Positions 11,398 to 21,915 of a stretch of 64,000 nucleotides of DNA are shown piece by piece (position 1 is the stretch's first letter; each line of letters begins with the position of its first letter). Origin of the DNA: Pyronema omphalodes. Its lineage: Eukaryota > Ascomycota > Pezizomycetes > Pezizales > Pyronemataceae. The stretch lies in NCBI GenBank assembly GCA_024516155.1, contig JAJJXM010000041.1:318001-382000 (forward strand), read 5' to 3'. The notes under the pieces are model-generated. The model was not told where the DNA came from, did no database searches, and saw nothing but the letters and a program-made list of their open reading frames with translations. A program made the position numbers and the translations under genes.

Positions 11398-14300
11398 TAT
11401 TGCGGACGTAAGAAAGGGGGGTCGTGTCGCAGAAAAAAACAGTAGTTTTTATTAAGATGAAGAGGATTATCGAATGCTGTGAAGCTCAAAGAAAAATATT
11501 GAATGTCAGCTATAAGAACTTTTTACTCTGTTGCTCCACGTAGTCAAACAGATGCCCTGTCCTTCTCTGCCGTTGTTGCACTTTGGGCGGTGTGATGCCA
11601 GGATTGATATACAGTGCAGGAAGGGGGAAGGGGTGTATGTGATGAGCAGCTTTATGCAGCGCGGGAAGAAATGATTGGATGCACCCACTTGTGAACAACA
11701 AAGCGTGCCTTACGTACGTAAGGGACGAAGAAGAAGAAGAAATGTGAGAACGGAAAAGAACTTTTTTCGTCCTTGACTGTGCAGGGCGTATTTGTTGAGC
11801 TATTAACTCTTTCCCCAATGGCGACGCAAATTTACTGACAGGCAACCCAGTAGCTGAGTATTGCGTGTTTGGAGTGCTGGCAGACAGATACAATGAACGT
11901 GTAAAAGGGCCCCTTAAGATGGTCGTCCGAGAGGTCGTAGAGGAGGGAGGGGGGGCGACCAGAATAAGTAAAAGGAGGGTTCAGCTTTGGTATCAGCTGT
12001 CGGGGGATCCGGGGGGAGGGTATCAGGACGACAGTAAGAGGATTAGTGGGAGAAGTGTCGGTTGGAGGTGAGGGAGGAGTAGGTCGGAGAGGAGTAGGTC
12101 GGAGAGAGGAGTCGAGGAGTGATGAAAGGAAGAAAGTCAAAAGAAAGATGGAAGTGGAGTAGATCTCTCAGGAGGTGGAGACGTTTGTTGGAACGTCTTC
12201 TGTTTTCTGCTTCGTCCCTCGAATTATTATTTTTGGTGTGCCCGGTCGGGTTTGTTCTGCGAGTCAGGGGCGGTGGTTGCACTTGGTTGACTGGACGGCC
12301 GAATAATACATACAGACTGTACCATACCCAACTGCTCCTGAACTGTCAGCCGGGATTGCAGAAGCCACCAATTGATGCAGGAGATGCAGCTCTCAAGCGA
12401 TCAATCCCTGCCAAATATGAATGTTATATGACATGATTGGGGCATGGCGGCAATCGAGCTCAACCCGTGCGTGTGCCTCTGTGTCAAACGAAGAAGGCGA
12501 GGTCTGAGAAGCGGGTGCGGCCATCATCGCCGTGACCTCCGCACGAATATCTTTTTCCCGGTGTTCACAACTCTCACAGCCCATCAACCATACCATCATC
12601 ATCATGCTGCTCTCACTCGTGCACACCGGAAGGCGTTTTTTCTAGAACTCTCTGCTCCATGCGGAACTGAGTCCCCGGGTCGATTTATGCAGCTTGTCGA
12701 AGGCGGGTAAAGCCAGATGCCAACCCGTATTAGCGGACCCTGAGCTCTCCGCTAACGTGCCCGCGGTCCGCCTCTCACCTCCTGGTTGCATAATATTGCA
12801 TCGTCCATCGCCGCTTAATTGCGCTAATCGCCACTAGTTAAAGCCCGCATTTGCAGTAGCCGAGCCGACGCATGGAATTGTCTAAAGCCGCTAAGAGCCT
12901 CACTTGAGAACCCCCCCAACCCAAGACCGGAGCTGGCCCTTCACCCTTCACTTCCCTCAGTTCGCCCGTCCCCTATCTTTAGAGAAATTTGTAGTCAGAG
13001 GTAACGTGTTTTTTCTTTGTTTTCGTACTCGGGCCGTGTGGGGGTCTTCATTTTAGTTTCTTTATTTGTCATTCTATCCCTACGGTATTTCATTGTATTG
13101 TTTGTCTGAGTTTCTCTGCTCGTACACACATACAGTTCCCGTCCACAACCGTTGATCGTCATCGTCCATATGATCTGCTGCTGTCCAGAAACATACATCA
13201 GTCTGAAGAGCTAGAAATGCACCCATCGCCTGCTGCATCAAGCATCATGACACTCGCCTATCGCGCGTCGTAGGTCATCTGCCACCTCGTGCATCTCGTG
13301 CATCTCGTGCATTCAAATCCCCTCCGAATAAACCGCCCTTGACGTAGGTTAAAGCACGTCTAAGCATCTCAGAGAAGCATCTAAAATCGTAATATATCTC
13401 GGGCATCATTACGGAGCAATTCCGACTGGTCTTTGAATCTGGAAATTTCGGTCGCTTGATGAGCTGCTACTTGAAGACTGCGTGGTACAAGGTGCGGGGT
13501 CGGGAACTTAAGAAGCAGGTGGCCGTGTCAAGTGAACAATTTAGTGTTATATCAGCAGCGAATAGGGGATGCAAGAGGATATCGTGGCCTTGAGGATGAT
13601 ACAGTGACGCGACGTGCATAGGGAGCTTGCATAGGGATCCGTCAAAGTCGGGGCGATACATCAGAACCTGGCTGCGCGTGGCATGGCAACGGGTTTGAGG
13701 TCATGTGACATCACTCGTGGTCCATTTGCTCGTTCGTAAGTTGAACGTTGAAACAAACGGTGGACCGTGGTCGATAAGTGCATTCACTGAAACCGGCGTT
13801 TTGGTAAAGCGGGTAGATAAAGTTTGATGAAGTGGGGAAACAGATAAGGTTTGTTTATCGATGGAGGTCTGTCCGCCTCGAGAGGTCGGAGCTTCCCAGG
13901 TTAATCAAACTATGGTGCACCATTGCGGTGACTGAGCGACTGACTATGATGAAGGTTAGCCGGTGTTCCATAGCTAAGGAAAGGATGTAGTTTTAGGCAC
14001 TAAGTCCAGACAATGTCAGTAGAAGTACCGGCTTGTCTTGCAACATGCCAAACTCTGGAACACCACAACAACTCGAACATGGATTTGTGATGTACGATGC
14101 CCACAATATTCTGAATCCGATAACAGCAAGAAATCGACGAAACCTTTCGGAAAATAATGCCAACCAAAGCCTGTTGTGTCACGATTACTAGCATGGTTGT
14201 TTGTTGCTGCTGTTGTGTTGAAAATGCTACGCCACGCGGTCACAGTGTCTCGGAGTTTTGGTATGTTGCTACGATATTCTGAGTGAGATTCAACGAAGTG

Positions 14301-15987
14301 AATTTTGTGGTAAAGGCCTCGAAAGTTCCAAACCAAAGCACATGTCAGCAGCCGGTATTATGACAGTTAGAAATGATACCAACCAGTATGTGTAGCACTC
14401 TGCGGTGCAGGCAGTGCAAATTTTATTTTCCGTGAATCGATAAATGAATAGTCAATTTTTGATAAATGACGCACGATAGCGGAGGCTGAGGAGCATGTGG
14501 AGGTGGATGGAAAACACTGTAGCAGAATAATAGATGAAGCCGGCCAGTCAAGCCAGTCACAGCAGCTCTGGTAGATGACATCTCTAAATCACAAAACATG
14601 ATTTTAGACCCCAGCTCCGCTGACATTTATAAAATCATATTTGAACCCCTATGCAGTTCAAAGTTAGCAAAAATCAAAAAGTCACATGAAAGGGCAAAAC
14701 CTCATGTGAACCGTGCGGTAGAAATTGCAAATGCTATAGATCAACACATTTAAGCAATCAGGTCTTACGAGTATCTATCAGCAGTTTATTCCAAAGGATG
14801 GTACCACCAATCGCGCTGCCATAGGGCCTGAAAGTACGATATAATGTCGTTTGCCATCGGAAAGGTTGACGTGGAGCACTCAATAGGAAAAGAAAAGTGA
14901 AGGTAACGGGACGTCGTACAAGGCATATAAGCTGGGTTGGACTCATTCCATGTGCCACATGGAACTACTACATTGTCTCAACTTTGATATGATTGGTTTT
15001 TGAAGTATTCGGCGGTATTAGGTCTGAAGCGTGATGAATTCGGGTTATGTGGAAGATCGTGATCCAAATAAAAGGTGGAGATGGAAAGTGGAAGTAACAG
15101 GTTTCTCGGCGGTGTAACAATTCAGACGCAGAAGCGCTCTTCATTCCGAAGTAGAATGTAACCCTAACATCCATGCCAAGAATTTTTCTAAATATAGTCA
15201 ACAGCTCTAGATCAATGAAGAGCAAATGAGTTCTGTGAATAATAACGCATGATACCACAGCACTCATGATTTTCGGTTAGGTTCTATGGTGTCGTGGATG
15301 ACTGATAGAATGCATAACTCATATAGATTTTGTAATTACCAGTGATTGAAGAATACGTGGAATTAGAGTAAGTCTCATCGTTGGATGACTATTCGCGCGG
15401 GCATACCATCCAAGTCATTCTAATTGATCATTGATACCCAGTTCAAAATACAGAATCCGAGAGTTCTGGAACTTTAAGATAATTTCGTAGATTATTTGCC
15501 CTCTCAAGTGCCATTTGTTAAGATATGAAGATACCTATCCGTAAATGTTGCGTGGTTGGATTCATAATCTAGGACCCTAGGTGACGTTGGAGTGGAGGAA
15601 AAAGTGATTGGAGCAAGGTACAAAGAAATATGATAGAAGTTTCAAGGCTTTGATTTGTTTCGGGAGTGGCTGACTGCTCGATATTTATGGTTTCATGGAC
15701 AGAGTGCAATGGCATCATAGGGCTTATATCACGGCGCCGCGAAGCTTAGGTATAGAATGGAAAGATATTTCAAGTGTATAAGTTTAAAGTGCATTTTCAA
15801 CTATATAACGGCCAGCCCCCTAGACAATTTTTGATCTCACATGACATCCTTTGTGAGATGTACTACAAAAGAAGCTTACCTATTTCTAGATTCAATTAAA
15901 TGGCTGCAGACTCTATGACATAGAACTCCATTTACACACATCTAATATATAATTATATACATAGCAGCGCAATTGCTATCACCAAAT
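11398..15987. other. Long intergenic region, promoter side of coiled-coil gene
   Basis: No gene is supported in this 4.6-kb stretch. The first about 750 bases are the presumed promoter and 5' leader of the minus-strand coiled-coil gene: read on the minus strand, 11930-12180 is strongly pyrimidine-rich, as is common in fungal promoters. Scattered open frames (12393-12626, 13467-13661, 14016-14336, 14968-15267) are short, show no domain and have no supporting splice signals. Confidence 0.6.
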
Positions 15988-16059
15988 GGGGGTGTGGTTT
16001 AGTGGTATAATTCCTCTTTAGCATAGAGGCGGTCCGGCGTTCGATTCGCCGCTCCTCCA
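15988..16059 (+). tRNA. tRNA-Ala(AGC), intronless
   Basis: A 72-nt cloverleaf: acceptor GGGGGTG/CTCCTCC with discriminator A, anticodon stem CCTCT/AGAGG around loop TTAGCAT (anticodon AGC), T arm CGGCG-TTCGATT-CGCCG. The G3-U70 wobble pair, the classic alanine identity element, is present. A short T run follows as Pol III terminator. It is identical to the copy at 19525-19596. Confidence 0.97.
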
Positions 16060-16767
16060 TTCCTTTTGCATTTTGCCATTTGAAAGGATTCCGTGCATTG
16101 AAATCATCGCCGGCCACCAATGGCTTGATCTTTTAAGACCTTATTAATGCGTGGGCATGCACGTTGAAGATGCATGATTTTCATGTTTTACAGGAATAGG
16201 AAGGATGTATAATCGGTGTACCATATGGGTCCAAGAAAAGCCAATTTGATGGAATAATGATCTATGGTTGACCTCATTGTCAAGGCCGGCTTGCTCCTCA
16301 ATTCTAGGGTCTTTCCTCCTAGACCCAGGACTGAGGGATTTTGTTTCCGTGCATGGTAGGCAACTTGAAATGGAGAATGCGATGTAAAAGGGCAATTCAG
16401 TATCTATGATTTGATATTATATTTCTTGAGTACTCATACAATTGGGTAGTTATGCTACCTGAAACACATTTGGCAAAGATCCTTGAGCTTTAAGCTTTAT
16501 GCATGCATACCCAGGGCCGATGCATAAAACAGCCCTAAGCCCTAACGTTGCCAAGCTTCCATCATCCTATTGCGCCATGGCCATCCATCTGCATCACGGC
16601 ACATCACGGCACATAACGGCGCAGGACGCAGGGCGCTACATAAGCGCCATATTACGTGTCATGCGAGTATATATAGCAACTTCTCAGAGCTTCTGTCGCT
16701 TAAGCTTTTGAAGTGTACCGAATCGAAACAGTTAATCGCGTCGTCACACCTACATACAACAAACCCA

Positions 16768-17876
16768 ATGAAGTTCCCGACTCTGCCTACGCTTCGCAAA
16801 CCGGAAAAATCGTCCGAATCCACCACGTCAATTAACTCAAGCGATGATGAATCTATATCTGACGCGCCACTGTTTCCTCTTCCTCCGCCGAACGAGAGGA
16901 TTAGGTTGACACCCGAGATGTTGCCGACTGGGGATTTTGTTATCTTTCGCGACTCGACTTTTTTTTCCAGATTTCCGGACCGTGGGTCGTTACCGCTTCC
17001 TCACGACGTCCGAGCGGAACATCTACGAACGCCAGGGTTAAAGAAATACGACACCCGAAGCCCTCCACCGGTTAGATACAGACAGCTTAACCTCGTCGTC
17101 AAGTTTGGTAGCGAAGTAACAATTGCGGAGGGACAATGTTTGTGGGCTTTAAGAAAGTTATTGTCAAATGGACCATACTGTGTACCTGTGCCGGAAATTT
17201 ATGGGTGGAGAACCGATGGGGATCAGGTGTTTATCTACCAAGAACTTATTGCTGGTGTAACGCTTGCAGACCGCTGGAATGAACTCGAAGATGAAGAGAA
17301 GCAATATATTATTCAAAGATTGAAGGATATGACTTATGGCTTAAGACTACTGGAGCAAGATCCAAGTGACATATTCATAGGTGAGGCTAACAGCGCTTTG
17401 AAGCTCTCGAGATGTTATCAACAGCGAACCGGTAAGCTAACTGTAGCTGAATAGGACATATCGGGCGGCAAAAGCTGCTGGATAAAACACTCCCTACCTT
17501 CTCATTAGAAGCAGCCGGTCCATTTCGTAGTGTAAAAGAATTCCACGACTGGTTTTTTGGATTATTGAGATGGAAAAATGAGCCTTATCGTAGCGATGTT
17601 CCAGATGATGCACCGATAGTATTTACACACGCGGACTTTGATCCTAGTAACATAATTGTTCCGTCGTTTGGACGGCCTGAGATACTTGCATTGGTTGATT
17701 GGCATGGGGCGGGTTGGTATCCAGCGTATTGGGAATATTCAAAAGCGATATACAATGGGTTTGAATTGGATGACTTGTCTGAAATTTTCGATTGTAACTT
17801 ACAGAAGAATAGTGTGTATCATAATTTTGCAGAGGCTTGGCATTATGTCATAAGCTGTGCCGGGGTCTTGAGTTAG
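16768..17876 (+). CDS. Aminoglycoside phosphotransferase (APH)-family kinase-like protein
   Basis: Two exons, 16768-17380 and 17455-17876, give 344 aa. The intron (17381-17454, 74 nt) runs from GTGAGG to GAATAG with branch GCTAAC. This donor was preferred over a nearby GTAAGC because it restores the usual family stretch GHIGRQKLLD. Residues 1 to about 60 are Ser/Pro-rich. The kinase-like domain follows: presumed ATP-binding Lys about 112 (NLVVKFG), catalytic-loop motif HADFDPSN at 263-270 and metal-binding Asp286 in LALVDWHGAGWYPAYWEY, where many relatives have DWE. Fungal APH-like proteins are numerous and usually have unknown substrates, so an antibiotic-resistance role is not implied. It is flanked on both sides by tRNA-Ala genes. 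Confidence 0.9.
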
Positions 17877-19524
17877 AGAAAATACGTATATTAATAATGT
17901 CTGTAATATTCGTGTACTGTGCTCCTTATAGATTGGTTCAGGTGTATATGTTTTGTGGTTCTGATGATCGACGCATAATCAAGCACTCGCTGCTTCGTCG
18001 CGTTAGTGGCAAAGTGACGTTATGCTGATGTTAACGCGCTCATCGTATCCCTGCTGACAGCGGCCACCTTTCCCTCCCTGGTTGGCGCAATAAATCATGA
18101 CTCATCGTGTACGTACGGCTAAATTGGCATTCAGGAACGAAGTTTGTTGGCATCTTGTTGCACCCGTGTGTCCAAAACACTTTTCCTGTCAGTGGGCTCG
18201 AGTGAAACCCCAGTCAGGATAGATGGTGGGAAGAAACAGGCCATCCTTACTAATCCTCCAATGATACAGCTCTCCCCCCTCTCCAGGTTGTAAGCCGAGA
18301 GCTTGATAAGTTAGTCGTTGATGGTGTTATTTCGCTCCACATCATCTCTCCTTCCACTACATTTTCCATCCTTCTTATCACTTCCTCCACATTGCATTCT
18401 CCACCTTTTTCCCTACACGGACGAATTTCTACCCTCGCACAAGGTTGATCTTTTGCAATCAAAAGTACCTCTCACCATGGACGCTCCCGAACACAGCAGC
18501 CATGGGATGCAGCCACAATGGCGCTGTTTGGACAGTTTTATTCAATAGCTTCTCCTCCTTCCGCAGCGTGATGAGTGGTACTTATTCTATTGTGTCTCCT
18601 CCTTAAGCCTATTCATTACCTAATACCAAACAACTGCTGTTGGTCAGATTACTATCCCATGGATCAACAATTATGCAGCTGTTACTCGCCATGGTACTTT
18701 ACTTACAGCGACCAGCCGCTATCTCCCGATCCCGTATGTGATTTAGCCAGAACTTACTACGACACCAGTCCGAATGTTTTTGCATTATGTCCAAGGACAA
18801 GCATCACGACTACCAGTGATTGCTTCAGCTATGTCCAATAGTTGATTACATAACATCAGTACTACCATCCACCCTACTACCGGATCTCGGCTGGGTACTC
18901 CCGTTCTACCATAAGTGAAGGAGAGAAAAAAGCGTTGGCTGTTGAACTACGCCATGGGAGTCCCCAATAATGATTCAGTAGACTTGAAGTTCAACATTGT
19001 TGTATACCCGGTTTGAAATTTCAGAGATGCTTCGTGGCGATTTTTTGATTACAGGCGCGACGCTCCTCATTGAAGGAGGATTGGACTATGTGAAATGAAT
19101 ATTCTGAGCCTTCCTGTGATTGGCGATTCCAGCAGGGAGTCATTCCGTTTGCTACGAGAAATTTACGAGAAACCCCATTTCAAAGTGTCTTGAGATTTCC
19201 CTCTGGTTGGATTGAAAATAATTATCTTTGATTCTAATCACTAATCTGGATGAAGATTAATGGTGATATCTGGTGATTTAAGACTGTAATCGGTCCTGGT
19301 AGTGGGCGGGTAATACTGTTTGCCTGCATATGTAGGTAACATTAGTATATCTTGAGGGATTGTGACTAGTATTAAAATATAAACCGCAATAAAAATAAAC
19401 TCAGAACTCAGAAACCAATATTCCACAACCTGCAGTTCCCGTCGTCAGTAACAACAAACCCCTCCTCAGCCCGTTCTATTTTGTATGTTTCATATTTGTA
19501 ATGTAGCCAGCTAGATTATCACAT
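17877..19524. other. Intergenic between APH-like gene and second tRNA-Ala
   Basis: No confident gene. A pyrimidine-rich stretch at about 18330-18470 is followed by an ATG in a good context (ctcaccATGG, 18477) that opens a 23-codon frame, and a Cys/Tyr-rich frame lies at 18660-18841. I could not join them with in-phase splice sites. It may be a decayed or misjoined small gene; as it stands it is not supported as a CDS. Confidence 0.4.
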
Positions 19525-19596
19525 GGGGGTGTGGTTTAGTGGTATAATTCCTCTTTAGCATAGAGGCGGTCCGGCGTTCGATTCGCCGCTCCTCCA
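19525..19596 (+). tRNA. tRNA-Ala(AGC), second identical copy
   Basis: All 72 nt match the tRNA at 15988-16059, including loop TTAGCAT and the G3-U70 pair. The upstream flank shares only 'atg' before the gene, so only the tRNA itself is conserved. A T-rich Pol III terminator follows immediately. Confidence 0.97.
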
Positions 19597-20701
19597 TTCT
19601 TTTTTGTTTTCCTGCTTCTCTGTTAGGTTATTCCTCTGCCATCCCATCTAATTTCTCCAGTCCCTCGCAAAGAAGCTACCAAGGCTATCAACCCAGTTGC
19701 AGAAAAATATTTTTCGCACACCTTGCTCAGGATGCTGCACAAGGTATGAAAAAGACGGAGTGGTGGGTACTGAGGAATAGTGAATGCTATGCTATATGCG
19801 CTGCTTTCTTGATGGCCGGTGGTATTGCTTTTGGGGAATTACGTAGAAATTTGCAAGCTTGCAAGCTTGACACGGGGTATGGGAATAGAGATTAGGTATG
19901 AAGGAGAAGAGAAGGAAGTAGGAATGACAGGCGTAGGAATGATGGTGGATGGAAAATGAGTGTGGTTCAAGGATGAAAGACGGAGTGAAACAGAGGAGAT
20001 GGGTGCGGAGGCGAATATACGCCTGATAGGAATGCAAGATCATGGAGAGGACTTAACAAGTGGGACAAATGGCGGCAATGAGATACGCTGTATAGAGGCA
20101 GACCTGTCACCTGTATCAGAAACGGGGGTTTGATCTTCCCCATTTTAAACACAGTATGTATACGCTTAGGAAAATTTTAACTAAGCTTTCTATTTACACC
20201 ATCAGTTAAGCACCACACCAACCCTAAGTTTCAATCCGATGATTCGATGCAACCCCCTGTTTGAACTGTTATAACCTATCGATTCCAACCCCCGCCCCCG
20301 AAATCTTATTCAAGCAGCCCAAGCATCTGAGCCAGAAAAAGCGCCAATAACAAATCAACCAAGTTCCACTTCACTACTCCCTAAAAAAAACAATTGTCTT
20401 TTCATGTTGATTCGTAGCGTATTCAACAAGCCATTATTTACCTGGCGTTTGTTTTATCCAATTTGATTCTTCGTATCTTACTCACTCTATCTAAACTGTA
20501 TCCATCACATCAATCGAATCTGGTGACAAGTAACTGGGTTACACGCAGAATCCTTGCTACTAAGCGCCGCCGGGAACACACTTTCTGCGTCTTCGCAGCC
20601 AGTCAAGTCTTTCCAGCTTCGTCTTCGGGCTTCGACTTCGGGCTTCGAGACTGCAACCAAGCATCACAATCAACCGCAAGCCAGCGCAAGCCAGCGCAAT
20701 C
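19597..20701. other. Intergenic, no supported gene
   Basis: AT-rich DNA without a coding signal. Minus-strand frames at 19792-20152 are short and lack domains. The 20400-20700 stretch is the likely promoter of the tentative gene at 20702. Confidence 0.5.
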
Positions 20702-21050
20702 ATGTTCAAAACAACCAACCTCCTCAAGATTTTCAAAGTCTTCAATCCATCGTCGCCGTCCTTCCAAAAAGCGATTTCCCGTTTCTGTACATCATTCCAA
20801 AACGCCTTGGAGTTTCTTATGAAGCGGATTAATAGAGGGATCAGGTTAGTTCTTTCTTCTCTTTGGTTCACTATATTCAACTCCCATTTGGCTCCGACTC
20901 CCATAACCCCCCCCCCCCCCCCTCCCCACACCCCCTCACCGTTTTTGATATTAATGTTATGGTAGTATCGACCCGGATTTCTTTCTGGTTAGGTATGAGG
21001 TTCAGCTTTCGTTTATGTGTTTTATGGTGAAGGTTGATGGGTATTTATAA
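20702..21050 (+). CDS. Tentative small two-exon gene, 66-aa protein
   Basis: The ATG at 20702 opens a frame encoding a basic, amphipathic segment (LLKIFKVFNPSSPSFQKAI) up to a GTTAGT donor at 20845. Splicing to TGGTTAG at 20992 (intron 148 nt, containing a run of 16 C at 20907-20922) is in phase and adds YEVQLSFMCFMVKV before a TAA at 21048-21050. No family is recognised. Two other frames across the same region are open without splicing, so the model is weak. Confidence 0.25.
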
Positions 21051-21054
21051 GGCT

Positions 21055-21547
21055 GCTGGATGGCTTGGTTGGCTTGGTTGGCTTGGTTGGCTTGGTTGGT
21101 TGGATGGTTGATTGGATGGATGGGTGGTTGATTGTTCGGTGTTGGAGTTTCTTAGTTTTGGAATTTCTTAGTCTAGTTTTGGAATTTCTTAGTCTAGTTT
21201 TGTATATAATTTCTATATATATTTCCAGCATAATCACTAAATGGATACATTCACCATGGAGAACCAACAACGTAATCGACTTCATGATGATTTTTATGTT
21301 TCGAGTTTCGAGTTTTGTGTTTCGGTATATATTATCTATTACGTACATAATCTACCAGAACCGGAACATATAGTATCAGAGTATAGTACTTTTTGCCAAC
21401 AGTGCCACAGTGGTAAAACTATAAAAGCAACAAAGATAATTTATGTACAAGTTACAACCTATATGCTTAACTCCATATTAGTTCGGACCCCTGGCCCTTG
21501 GGCAACACCGAAAGTGTAATGTAGTGTAGTGTAGTGTAGTGTAGTGT
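21055..21547. repeat. Short tandem repeats (9-bp and 5-bp units)
   Basis: A 9-bp TTGGCTTGG repeat runs from about 21062 to 21100 and is followed by GGATGG/GGTTGA-like variants. Two copies of a 20-bp-scale TTTTGGAATTTCTTAGTC unit lie at about 21155-21200. A pentamer array (GTAGT) lies at 21513-21547. There is no associated gene. Confidence 0.85.
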
Positions 21548-21829
21548 ATCAGTAACATTCCTTATAATCAACCACAAAACAACAACGGGATAGAATCCTA
21601 TATATCCTGTCTCTGCTACAGGTATTACTTCCTACCTGATTTCTACCTTCTTAGATCTATACAGAAGTACATACATACCTCAGACAGACGACTATTGACC
21701 AAAGTCTTTGAGTTTCCAAAAACGGGAGTTTAAGAAACCCTACCAGCCACAGTACGGCATAGTTAAATAAAAAGAAAAACAAGCAAATCAAAAAAGAAAA
21801 CAAGCAACCTCAGCAAAAACAAAAAAAGA

Positions 21830-21915
21830 CTCCTCGGCGGGGAATTGAACCCCGGTCTCCCGCGGAACTATCAAGTAATGACAGGCGGAAATACTAACCA
21901 CTATACTACCGAGGA
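21830..21915 (-). tRNA. tRNA-Asp(GTC) with 14-nt intron
   Basis: Acceptor TCCTCGG/CCGAGGA with discriminator G, D arm with AGTGGTTA, anticodon stem TCCGC/GCGGG around loop CTGTCAC, T arm CGGGG-TTCAATT-CCCCG. A 14-nt intron interrupts the loop after position 37, the canonical nuclear tRNA intron site. A T-rich terminator follows on the minus strand. The mature sequence equals that of the tRNA at 30726-30812. Confidence 0.96.

Noticed and set aside
17432..17454. Alternative intron in the APH-like gene (GTAAGC to GAATAG)
   Set aside because: Only 23 nt long, too short to splice; the GTGAGG donor at 17381 gives a normal 74-nt intron and restores the family sequence.
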